64,000 nucleotides of DNA from Methylococcales bacterium. Lineage in GTDB: Bacteria > Pseudomonadota > Gammaproteobacteria > Methylococcales > Methylomonadaceae. A program made the position numbers and the translations under genes. The stretch is taken from NCBI GenBank assembly GCA_028712795.1, contig JAQTPT010000013.1, positions 1-64,000 on the forward strand, given 5' to 3'. The notes under the pieces were generated by a model. That model ran no database searches. It worked only from the letters and a program-made list of their open reading frames with translations, and was not told the DNA's origin. Positions 56,292-64,000 of the stretch are shown piece by piece. The first letter of the stretch is position 1; each line of letters starts with the position of its first letter.

Positions 56292-59138
56292 TTATTTCAT
56301 GCCCTGTTCAAGTAAATCCAGTTGTGTTTCAGAAAACGCCTGGTAATTTTCTTGCCATTCAGAATGTTGACTGACTTTACTGACTTGCACGGCGGTTACT
56401 TTGTATTCCGGACAATTAGTTGCCCAATCAGAGTTATCGGTGGTGATAACGTTGGCGCCCGATTCTGGAAAATGGAAGGTAGTATAGACAACACCGGGTT
56501 GCACGCGGTCACTCACCAAAGCACGCAATACGGTCTCGCCGACACGGCTTTTAATGCCTACCCAATCACCCGTATTTATGCCACGGTCTTCGGCATCATG
56601 CGGATGAATCTCCAGACGATCCTCTGAATGCCAGGCAACATTGTCAGTTCGCCGTGTTTGCGCGCCAACATTGTATTGCGACAAAATGCGTCCTGTAGTC
56701 AGAATTAAAGGAAATTTCCGGGTTATGCGTTCATGCGTGGCAACATATTCGGTTAGCATAAACAAGCCCTTGCCATCATCACGCATAAAGCTTTGTTCGT
56801 GCATGATCGGAGTGCCTATGGATTCTTCATCGTAGCACGGCCATTGTATGCTACCCAGTTGGTCAATCTTTTCATAACTGACACCGGCAAAAGTTGGCGT
56901 AAGACTGGCAATTTCGGCCATGATTTCTGATGGATGGTTGTAACTCATAGGATAACCCATCGCATTAGCCAGCAGCTGGGTTACTTCCCAGTCCTGATAG
57001 CCAGCTAATGGCTTCATGACCTTACGCACCGGTGAAATTCGCCGTTCCGCATTGGTAAATGTGCCGTTTTTCTCTAAAAATGAAGCGCCAGGCAAAAAGA
57101 CATGCGCGAATTTAGCGGTCTCATTGAGAAATATATCCTGCACAATGACACATTCCATTCCACGTAACGCGGAATGCACGTGCTGTATATCCGGGTCTGA
57201 CTGAGCTATATCTTCACCTTCGCAGTAAAGTCCCATAAAGCTTTTGTCCATAGCGGCATCAAACATATTGGGAATACGCAAGCCCGGTTCCGAACTTAAT
57301 TTAACCTGCCATGCCGTTTCGAACAATTGGTGAGTTGCCGGATCTGATACGTGGCGATAGCCGGGGAACTCATGCGGAAACGAACCCATGTCACAAGATC
57401 CCTGAACATTATTTTGTCCTCGCAAAGGGTTAACGCCCACGCCAACGCGGCCCAAATTACCCGTTGCCATCGCTATGTTGGCAATGCCTATAACCATGGT
57501 AGAGCCTTGGCTGTGCTCAGTTACGCCCAAGCCATAATAAATGGCGGCATTGCCGGCCGTAGCATAGAGTCTTGCCGCCGCTCTGAGGTCAGAAGCGGGA
57601 ACGCCTGTAATGGACTCTGTTGCTTCGGGCGAATTGTATTCCTGAGCGATAAATGTTTCCCATTTTGAAAATGAAGCGACATCGCAACGCTCATTCACAA
57701 AGTCTTCGTCCATTAACTTTTCAGTTACAATGACATGGGCCAAGGCATTGATCAAGGCGACATTAGTGCCGGGGCGCAATTTAAGATGATAATCGGCCTG
57801 AACATGCGGTGATTTGTTGACCAGATCAATCTCGCGCGGATCAGCAATAATGAGTTTTGCGCCCTGACGTAATCGTTTTTTCATTAGTGAAGCGAACACC
57901 GGGTGTCCATCCGTTGGATTGGCGCCGATAATTAAAATGACATCGGCTTTCATCACAGAGTCAAAATCCTGCGTGCCTGATGATTCACCAAAGGTTTGCT
58001 TAAGTCCGTAACCGGTAGGGGAATGGCAAACCCGTGCGCAGGTATCGACATTATTATTGCCAAAACCCGCGCGGATAAGTTTTTGCATGATATAAACCTC
58101 TTCGTTGGTACAACGGGAAGAGGTAATTCCACCGATAGAATCTTTACCGTATTTTGCCTGAATGCGTTTTAATTCTGATGCGGCATGATTAATAGCTTCT
58201 TCCCAGCTGACTTCCTGCCATGCATCCTTGATGCTGGCGCGAATCATAGGCTTGGTAATGCGATCTTTATGCGTGGCGTAACCAAACGCAAAGCGGCCCT
58301 TTACGCAGGAATGACCGTGGTTGGCTTTTCCATCTTTATTGGGCACCATGCGAATGACTTGCTCGCCTTTCATTTCAGCCCTGAATGAACAGCCAACGCC
58401 ACAATAAGCACAGGTGGTTATGATGGCATGTTCGGGTTGGCCGTGGTCAATCACCGATTTTTCCATTAAGGTTGCCGTCGGACAGGCCTGTATACAGGCG
58501 CCACAGGAGACGCACTCGGAATCCATGAACGGTTGGTTTTGGCTTGGCGATACTTTTGAATCAAAGCCACGACCATCAATGGTTAGGGCAAATGTACCCT
58601 GGGTTTCCTCACAGGCTCTGACACAACGCGAACAAACAATACATTTACTGGGGTCAAAACTAAAGTAAGGGTTGCTTTCATCTTTTGCGGCATCAAGATG
58701 AGTTTCAACCGGATTGTAACGCACTTCACGCAGGCCTACCGCTCCGGCCATATCTTGCAGTTCACAATCACCATTGGCTGAACAGGTCAGGCAATCCAGT
58801 GGATGATCGGAGATATACAATTCCATAATGCCACGGCGCACATCTGCCAGCCTCTGGTTTTGCGTAATCACTTTTAAGCCTTCTGCCACGGGAGTAGTGC
58901 AGGAGGCGGGCATTCCCTTGCCACCTTCAATCTGGACAACGCAAAGCCGGCAAGAACCAAAGGGTTCAATGCTATCGGTTGCACACAACTTGGGTATATC
59001 GATACCGATACCCGATGCCGCACGCATGATGGACGTTCCAGCAGGGACGGTAACCTGAAAACCATCGATTTCCAGAGTCACTGACTGATTTTCCGTGCTG
59101 GCTGGCGTGCCAAAATCTTGTTCTTTATTGATGCTCAT
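56292..59138 (-). CDS. fdsA: NAD-dependent formate dehydrogenase alpha subunit
   Basis: This 948-residue Mo-containing catalytic subunit oxidises formate to CO2. It carries an N-terminal [2Fe-2S] set (Cys52, 63, 66, 80), a His112/Cys116/119/125 cluster, and two ferredoxin-type [4Fe-4S] sets (Cys166/169/172/176 and Cys209/212/215/219). A further [4Fe-4S] set follows at Cys243/246/250/278. The active-site cysteine is Cys371, followed by His372 (RVCHSPT). The molybdopterin domains then run to the end. The length is standard for FdsA. A bis-MGD cofactor with molybdenum is expected; tungsten cannot be excluded. Confidence 0.97.
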   Translation of the reverse strand: MSINKEQDFGTPASTENQSVTLEIDGFQVTVPAGTSIMRAASGIGIDIPKLCATDSIEPFGSCRLCVVQIEGGKGMPASCTTPVAEGLKVITQNQRLADVRRGIMELYISDHPLDCLTCSANGDCELQDMAGAVGLREVRYNPVETHLDAAKDESNPYFSFDPSKCIVCSRCVRACEETQGTFALTIDGRGFDSKVSPSQNQPFMDSECVSCGACIQACPTATLMEKSVIDHGQPEHAIITTCAYCGVGCSFRAEMKGEQVIRMVPNKDGKANHGHSCVKGRFAFGYATHKDRITKPMIRASIKDAWQEVSWEEAINHAASELKRIQAKYGKDSIGGITSSRCTNEEVYIMQKLIRAGFGNNNVDTCARVCHSPTGYGLKQTFGESSGTQDFDSVMKADVILIIGANPTDGHPVFASLMKKRLRQGAKLIIADPREIDLVNKSPHVQADYHLKLRPGTNVALINALAHVIVTEKLMDEDFVNERCDVASFSKWETFIAQEYNSPEATESITGVPASDLRAAARLYATAGNAAIYYGLGVTEHSQGSTMVIGIANIAMATGNLGRVGVGVNPLRGQNNVQGSCDMGSFPHEFPGYRHVSDPATHQLFETAWQVKLSSEPGLRIPNMFDAAMDKSFMGLYCEGEDIAQSDPDIQHVHSALRGMECVIVQDIFLNETAKFAHVFLPGASFLEKNGTFTNAERRISPVRKVMKPLAGYQDWEVTQLLANAMGYPMSYNHPSEIMAEIASLTPTFAGVSYEKIDQLGSIQWPCYDEESIGTPIMHEQSFMRDDGKGLFMLTEYVATHERITRKFPLILTTGRILSQYNVGAQTRRTDNVAWHSEDRLEIHPHDAEDRGINTGDWVGIKSRVGETVLRALVSDRVQPGVVYTTFHFPESGANVITTDNSDWATNCPEYKVTAVQVSKVSQHSEWQENYQAFSETQLDLLEQGMK

Positions 59139-59159
59139 GATTGATTCCTCGTGTCGTTA

Positions 59160-60713
59160 TCAGACTGCATTAGCTTTTTCATCTATCCCGAAATCTTCAG
59201 GAAAATGATTCAAAGCACTCAAAACCGGGTAGGGAGTCATACCGCCTAATGCACAAAGCGAACCGTTAAGTAAGGTGTTGCAAAGATCACGCAACAAGGA
59301 AATATTTTTTCCAAGTTCCCGCCCTGCGATGATCTCGTCTATGACTTCAAAGCCTCGGGTAGAACCTATGCGGCAGGGTGTGCATTTGCCGCACGATTCA
59401 ATTGCACAAAACTCCATGCTGTATCTGGCCATTTCAGCCATATTGACCGTGTCATCAAAAACGACGATGCCACCATGACCCAATACCGTCCAGTTTGCGG
59501 CAAAGGCTTCGTAGTCCAGAGGGGTATCAAATTGGGATTCAGGCAAATAAGCGCCTAATGGCCCTCCGACTTGCACGGCTTTAATCGGTCGTCCTGAAGC
59601 CGAACCACCGCCAAAATCATACAACAATTCGCGTAGCGTCATGCCAAAAGCCAGTTCAATTAGCCCTGCATGTTTAATATTACCCGCCAACTGAAGGGGC
59701 AAGGTACCGCGTGAGCGTCCCATGCCAAAATCACGGTAATAATCTCCGCCTTTATCGAGAATTATTGGCACGGATGCCAAAGAAATGACATTATTAACAA
59801 CGGTAGGTTTGCCAAACAAACCGCTGATGGCCGGCAATGGGGGCTTAAAACGAACCAGCCCGCGTTTACCTTCCAGGCTCTCCATTAAGGAGGTTTCTTC
59901 GCCGCAAATATAGGCGCCAGCGCCCAGGCGAACTTCAAGATGAAAAGCTTTACCACTGCCTATAATATCATCACCCAGGTAACCGGCTTTATAAGCTTTT
60001 TCAATCGCTGTGTTCAGTGCTTTGTGGGCATGGGGATATTCTACCCGTAAGTAGATATAGCCTTGTGTTGCGCCAACTGCCAGACCGGCGATAGTCATAC
60101 CTTCGATTAATACAAAAGGATCGCCCTCCATGACCATGCGATCAGAAAATGTGCCGGAATCACCTTCGTCGGCATTACAGATAATGTATTTTTGTTCTGA
60201 GGGTGTATTAAGTACGGTGTTCCATTTAATGCCCGTAGGAAAGGCCGCGCCACCGCGCCCACGTAAACCTGAATCAGTCACTGCTTTAACTATATCTTCC
60301 TGTGACTGGTTTAAGGCATTGCTTAACCCGCGATAGCCGTCATTGGCAATATAATCGTCCAAGCTGACTGGATCGGTTTTGCCAATACGGGCAAAAGTTA
60401 AGCGTTGTTGATTTTTCAGATAATCCAGCTCTTCGGTTAAACCCAAAAACAGAGGGTGAGCTAGACCCTGAAGAAAACCAGCATCAAACAGACTGGGTAT
60501 ATCAGTGACCTGTACCGGGCCATACGCTAAGCGACCTTGTTCTGTGGCCACCTCAACCAGTGGTTCCAGCCAAAACAATCCTCTGGAACCGTTACGGATT
60601 AACTGGATATCGATGCTGCGTTTTTCAGCTTCCTTGGCAATCGAAGCTGCGACACGGTCTGCTCCCAGTGAAATTGCACTGGAATCGCAGGGGACATAAA
60701 TTTTGATACTCAT
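59160..60713 (-). CDS. fdsB: NAD-dependent formate dehydrogenase beta subunit
   Basis: This 517-residue diaphorase subunit passes electrons to NAD+. An N-terminal thioredoxin-like region precedes the NuoF-type core: [29 protein letters not shown] and [19 protein letters not shown] for FMN and NAD binding. C-terminal [4Fe-4S] cysteines are 441, 444, 447 and 487 ([12 protein letters not shown]). It overlaps fdsG by four bases and precedes fdsA by 21 bases. Confidence 0.97.
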   Translation of the reverse strand: MSIKIYVPCDSSAISLGADRVAASIAKEAEKRSIDIQLIRNGSRGLFWLEPLVEVATEQGRLAYGPVQVTDIPSLFDAGFLQGLAHPLFLGLTEELDYLKNQQRLTFARIGKTDPVSLDDYIANDGYRGLSNALNQSQEDIVKAVTDSGLRGRGGAAFPTGIKWNTVLNTPSEQKYIICNADEGDSGTFSDRMVMEGDPFVLIEGMTIAGLAVGATQGYIYLRVEYPHAHKALNTAIEKAYKAGYLGDDIIGSGKAFHLEVRLGAGAYICGEETSLMESLEGKRGLVRFKPPLPAISGLFGKPTVVNNVISLASVPIILDKGGDYYRDFGMGRSRGTLPLQLAGNIKHAGLIELAFGMTLRELLYDFGGGSASGRPIKAVQVGGPLGAYLPESQFDTPLDYEAFAANWTVLGHGGIVVFDDTVNMAEMARYSMEFCAIESCGKCTPCRIGSTRGFEVIDEIIAGRELGKNISLLRDLCNTLLNGSLCALGGMTPYPVLSALNHFPEDFGIDEKANAV

Positions 60714-61186
60714 GCCAGCTCCTCTGTTTCTTTAACCGCTGCATCAAAACGGGTTGCCGAAACGCGGCCAAAAATTTCCTCGTCGATTTGCATTGCTGGC
60801 GAACAAGCACAGTTACCCAAACAATAGACTGGCTCAAGACTGAATTTACCATCTGTAGTGGTTTCATGAAAATCAATGCCCAGCCGGGTTTTTACATGCG
60901 CTTCCAATTGCTTGCCGCCCATTGCCTGGCAGGATTCTGCGCGGCAAAGATGAATGGTGTGTTTGCCGGGTGGGGTATCGCGGAAATAATGGTAAAAACT
61001 GATGACACCATGCACTTCAGCGCGGGAAAGATTCAGCGCCTTGGCAATGGATGGAACGCTTTCGGCAGGGACATAACCCAAAGCATCCTGAATGGCATGC
61101 AAAATGGGTAAAAGCGCGCCAGGTTTATCTTTGAGCGCGGCAGTTATTTCTTGCACGGTCGCTTGCATATTGCTTGGTTCGGTCAT
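60710..61186 (-). CDS. fdsG: NAD-dependent formate dehydrogenase gamma subunit
   Basis: This 158-residue NuoE-like subunit carries a [2Fe-2S] cluster with ligands Cys81, Cys86, Cys122 and Cys126 (CRAESC, CLGNC). Typical motifs [16 protein letters not shown] and [12 protein letters not shown] are present. It is the first gene of the operon; its stop overlaps the fdsB start. A candidate promoter lies about 65 bases upstream of the start. Confidence 0.96.
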   Translation of the reverse strand: MTEPSNMQATVQEITAALKDKPGALLPILHAIQDALGYVPAESVPSIAKALNLSRAEVHGVISFYHYFRDTPPGKHTIHLCRAESCQAMGGKQLEAHVKTRLGIDFHETTTDGKFSLEPVYCLGNCACSPAMQIDEEIFGRVSATRFDAAVKETEELA

Positions 61187-61258
61187 AGTCAGCTCTCAAT
61201 GGCGATTTTATTCGTTAAAACAACATGCATCCTTTATGCTGCTTTCAAATGTGCCGTT

Positions 61259-61287
61259 AGCATAGCACAAGAAATTTTATGTGTAAA
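61259..61287 (-). promoter_or_regulatory. Candidate sigma70 promoter of the fds operon
   Basis: On the minus strand TTTACA (61282-61287) and TATGCT (61259-61264) are separated by exactly 17 bases. This gives a near-consensus -35/-10 pair and a 5' leader of about 65 bases before fdsG. Found by eye; no experimental support. Confidence 0.55.
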
Positions 61288-61484
61288 AGAGACATAAAAG
61301 GACACAAGGTGTAGGCTTTATTAACTGGAGTGTGTGTAAGGGCAATTAACCGAAGTTAAAATGTATGAACGATTAGAGCGAAATTATTAAAAATAATTTC
61401 ATGATCCAAAGGAGGATGTAAGAAGATGGGCAGTTAAAACCTGACGGTTTATAACGGAGATTATCTGTTGCACCGTATGGGGAC

Positions 61485-61524
61485 AAAAAAACCGTAGCCC
61501 GCATTAAAGGAAAGCTACGGTTTT
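61485..61524 (-). terminator. Rho-independent terminator of csp
   Basis: The stem AAAACCGTAGC with GCTACGGTTTT is followed on the minus strand by a run of T residues, 9 bases past the cold-shock gene stop. It is a clear intrinsic terminator. Confidence 0.88.
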
Positions 61525-61532
61525 AAATGCAA

Positions 61533-61733
61533 TTAGATGATGGTAACTTCTTCTGCTTGAGGGCCTTTTTGGCCTTGAGTAACAGTAAACTGAACTTTTT
61601 GGCCCTCATCAAGAGATTTAAAGCCAGAACTGTTAATGTTACGAAAGTGAACAAAAACGTCAGGGCCGCTTTCTTGTTGAATAAAACCAAAACCTTTTTC
61701 TGCGTTAAACCATTTAACGGTACCGGTTGTCAT
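61533..61733 (-). CDS. Cold-shock protein (CspA family), second copy
   Basis: This 66-residue protein begins [20 protein letters not shown] and has [17 protein letters not shown]1 and RNP2 are intact, and the ending is Gln/Pro-rich ([12 protein letters not shown]). It differs from the 51824 copy in the middle loop. It is monocistronic with its own terminator. Likely an RNA chaperone or antiterminator. Confidence 0.95.
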   Translation of the reverse strand: MTTGTVKWFNAEKGFGFIQQESGPDVFVHFRNINSSGFKSLDEGQKVQFTVTQGQKGPQAEEVTII

Positions 61734-61954
61734 TGTGTAGTCCTAATATAAAATATGTAATTAAAGCCTCAAGAGGCTGATAGCGCCGGGAAATTTAAGA
61801 ATTACTTATGATAAACAGGACGAGCAATATAGGAAAAACATCGTAGAGATAAGCATAATGGTAAAACAATTTTCAAGCTGATTAAATTCTATTATGATGA
61901 CTTCAGAATGTCAATGCTTGCTTAAACCGTTCAATAACACAAGGCCATGCCGGA

Positions 61955-62596
61955 TTACCGGTTTTCCAGCATAATTTTTTTGATTTTAGCCAGAACCTGC
62001 TGTTGTTGTTCTAAAGGAAGTTTATTGAATTCCTGTTCAAACACGGTCAGACTGTAGACGGGTTCGCTGATGTTATTGCTCGATGAGCCGAGACCGCAAT
62101 CAGCAAAAACATGCTTCATGGGTTCTGCCACCGAATCCAAGGGTATTGAAATTGATAAAACAGTCCGTAACATGGTGTTGACTCGAATGAAAACAGCTTG
62201 TCCAGTCAATAGATCATCAGCCATATGTTTGGCAAACTCTTCTGTAAAGCCCTTGCGCTTTGAGTCCGGGAGTGTTTTCATTTCAACCGTAACAGGTGTT
62301 TGTTTATCAATTTGATATTCCAAATTAAAGCGACTGCCTGGCGAGGCAATTAAATCGTCCGCTTCAATCAAGGCTTGCAATTTATTTTCCTTGCAAACGA
62401 TTTCCAACATGATGTCGTCATATAGCCCAGGGCGTGGCAGGGGGGACTGGGCAAAGCTGTAAGTTTTATTGCTTAAACTGTCGCTTTCTTGATGATAGCT
62501 CCAAGTATTATCCGCCAACGCACCCAATGGACAAGCGATTAACAATAACAATAGTTTGGCTGGCGTACTGTGTCCGAAATAACGGCGGTGTTTCAT
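61955..62596 (-). CDS. Exported protein of unknown function
   Basis: This 213-residue protein has an N-terminal signal peptide (about 1-28, AKLLLLLIACPLGALA). The mature part begins DNTWSYHQES. It contains two cysteines far apart and mixed beta/alpha segments with a helical end. I do not recognise a domain. It lies upstream of the csp gene on the same strand, about 220 bases away, so it is probably a separate unit. Confidence 0.78.
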   Translation of the reverse strand: MKHRRYFGHSTPAKLLLLLIACPLGALADNTWSYHQESDSLSNKTYSFAQSPLPRPGLYDDIMLEIVCKENKLQALIEADDLIASPGSRFNLEYQIDKQTPVTVEMKTLPDSKRKGFTEEFAKHMADDLLTGQAVFIRVNTMLRTVLSISIPLDSVAEPMKHVFADCGLGSSSNNISEPVYSLTVFEQEFNKLPLEQQQQVLAKIKKIMLENR

Positions 62597-62719
62597 TTTG
62601 AATCCCTGAAAGGTTTGGCAATGGTATTCTGACAGGCTGGGCAGGCGAGCTCACCCTGTTCAATAAAATAGTTGAGTTCAAGGATATAGAAGCTTGCGAT
62701 GGCTTTTGTGACGCTTGGC

Positions 62720-64000
62720 TTACGCAACTAATTTCTCCAGCTCTTTAGTTAACGCAATATAAGGTATCAGGTTTACCGGCGAAACCGTTTTAATTTCCTG
62801 ATAAATTCGCCGGTATCGGTTAATTTTTTGCTTTTCAGATGGTAAATCAAAATAGTCCGCACAGCTTGAAGACTTGCTTAAGAGCATAGTGTTAAGCAAC
62901 AGGCCGATAACTCGTTTTATATCCGCCTCTATATCACTCAATACCTTTTGCTCCCAATAATCATGAGAGGGCAATTTTGCCAGTTGCCCATAGATTTCAT
63001 ATAAACCCAGATATTGGGTGATTTCATTTAATAGTTTGAAGACCGTGACAAAGTCCGTCGAGGTTTCGGCGGATAAAGAAACGATAAAGGGGAAATCATC
63101 AAGGCTGGAAATAAACACTATTTTTTTTGCCAGTGCTTCTGAAAACCCTTTCTGTTGATAGGATTCCATCTGTTCTATAAATTGAACACTATATTGCTGA
63201 CTATAATAACGCTCGAAGTCTTTTAAATATTGACTATAGCAGTTGATGGTCTTGGCATCCGGACGCATTTTTTTGTTATTCAATAATGCCCAGCGACAAA
63301 AACCTGCAAGCGTTTTTTCAAGCTCAAGCAAACAATGATATTGGCTGTCCGCCGTGATGTCGTTGTCCAGCGCGTAAACCGCCTGACGTAGCGCATCAGC
63401 TTCCAAAACCCGGTCAAAAGTCAGATAACATCCGACATGATCCAGTATATTGGCGTTTTCGCTGTCGCTATCCAAGCTTAAAAAACTACAGCCCGCCTGA
63501 TTGATTATTTTATTACTGACAGTCGTCGCTTTAATTTCGCTGGCCAAAGGATGGGCGGACAGCTCGTTTTTATAATACTTATTAATCAGATCGGGGAAGT
63601 AGGACTGCAAATAACATTCACAGCATTCGTCATGCAATAAAGCAACCTGGTTTTCTATCTGTTGGGTCAAGTACATTTTGCTGGACGCCATTAAGACGGC
63701 AAGCTCCGGGCGGGTTATGGTTTGGCCGGGCCTGGATAAAATGGCTTTGGTTTGCGGGAAAGATTCAACTATCCGATCCAAAAAGCCAACGGCTTCCAAA
63801 CGGTCAGCCAGTTGTAAAAAAACCGCTGGGTTGCCGGCGCTTCTCAGTTGGTCTAAGGACAAGCAAAGGCTCTGCACATAATTATTGGCCAACACCTGCT
63901 CACAAACGTTGCCGGTCATGCTAATAAATAACGGTTGATAGTCAGAGATAAGCTGTTTCTTTTGCAAACCTGTCAGCAAGATTTTTAAATTCACTTCATG
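62720..64000 (-). CDS. gdhB: NAD-glutamate dehydrogenase, large type, C-terminal part (gene runs off the window)
   Basis: This is the C-terminal 427 residues of the very large (about 1600-residue) NAD-specific glutamate dehydrogenase. HEVNLKILL at the right edge matches the conserved EVNIKILL region. TRPELAVLMASSKMYLTQQI and HPLASEIKATTVSNKIINQA follow as expected. The frame continues without a stop to the window edge, so the true start is beyond position 64000; in-frame starts inside the window are internal. The enzyme degrades glutamate to 2-oxoglutarate and ammonium. Confidence 0.92.
   Translation of the reverse strand, partial: HEVNLKILLTGLQKKQLISDYQPLFISMTGNVCEQVLANNYVQSLCLSLDQLRSAGNPAVFLQLADRLEAVGFLDRIVESFPQTKAILSRPGQTITRPELAVLMASSKMYLTQQIENQVALLHDECCECYLQSYFPDLINKYYKNELSAHPLASEIKATTVSNKIINQAGCSFLSLDSDSENANILDHVGCYLTFDRVLEADALRQAVYALDNDITADSQYHCLLELEKTLAGFCRWALLNNKKMRPDAKTINCYSQYLKDFERYYSQQYSVQFIEQMESYQQKGFSEALAKKIVFISSLDDFPFIVSLSAETSTDFVTVFKLLNEITQYLGLYEIYGQLAKLPSHDYWEQKVLSDIEADIKRVIGLLLNTMLLSKSSSCADYFDLPSEKQKINRYRRIYQEIKTVSPVNLIPYIALTKELEKLVA

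Larger units (their letters stand above)
61187..61532. other. Intergenic region between fds operon and csp gene
   Basis: This stretch holds the fds promoter (listed), about 200 bases with no recognisable element, and the csp terminator at its right end. Confidence 0.6.

Noticed and set aside
1-64000. tRNA, rRNA or CRISPR array
   Set aside because: Read through for T-loop patterns and regularly spaced repeats; none found by eye. A tRNAscan or CRISPR search would be needed to be certain.

Overview
The window looks like chromosomal DNA of a gammaproteobacterial (type I, Methylococcales-like) methanotroph or close methylotroph. The evidence is indirect. There is an NAD-dependent formate dehydrogenase operon (fdsGBA, fdhD/fdsC, fdsD), a MoxY/MxaY-type sensor kinase with its NarL-type regulator, a TIGR03118 protein, ATP-type PEP carboxykinase with glycogen phosphorylase, and a gammaproteobacterial recA-recX-alaS-lysC block. 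No pmo or mxa structural gene lies in the window, so the lifestyle is inference.

Layout. 0-15.3 kb: phosphate uptake (DUF47 plus Pit), glycogen phosphorylase, a SWIM-domain SNF2 helicase, pckA, an unknown membrane-anchored protein co-encoded with exopolyphosphatase, a YadG/YadH-type ABC exporter and a SlyD-like isomerase. 15.3-19.8 kb: a decaying, accessory-looking stretch with an ISAzo13-like transposase scrap, a small unknown protein, a TIGR03118 protein, a broken flavodoxin gene, and small DUF2380-like and cupin-like genes. Two copies of a 94-bp element with 16-bp terminal inverted repeats lie at 9959 and 18700. 20-23.5 kb: MoxY-like kinase, regulator and MgtE. 23.5-29.1 kb: an integrase scrap, then a complete branched-chain amino-acid/urea-type ABC transporter (livKHMGF order). 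29.1-30.3 kb: a truncated group II intron 5' end in an otherwise gene-poor gap.

30.3-43.4 kb is core genome: a winged-helix protein, lysC, alaS, recX, recA, a TPR lipoprotein with nine consecutive prolines, trhP (U32), an RraA-like protein, ispH, hslR, a tusE-tusB pair with an SMR (Gdx/SugE) exporter, and xseA. 43.4-51 kb: a zinc alcohol dehydrogenase, a BLUF-PsiE fusion photoreceptor, an epimerase, an FkbM methyltransferase, a DUF523/DUF1722 protein, an IS256 remnant and a polyprenyl glycosylphosphotransferase. 51-64 kb: an RRM protein, two cold-shock proteins, a membrane-fused spermidine-synthase-like protein, the fds operon with a good candidate sigma70 promoter, an exported unknown protein, and the C-terminal part of the large NAD-glutamate dehydrogenase running off the right edge.

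The genes form several physiological themes: phosphate/polyphosphate and glycogen storage, C1 oxidation to CO2 by Fds, a possible methanol-oxidation regulator, blue-light sensing, exopolysaccharide initiation, and several separate scars of past mobile elements. I saw no tRNA, rRNA or CRISPR array. The best candidate for something not well described is the BLUF-PsiE fusion. The paired 94-bp palindromic element and the unknown protein co-encoded with Ppx come next.
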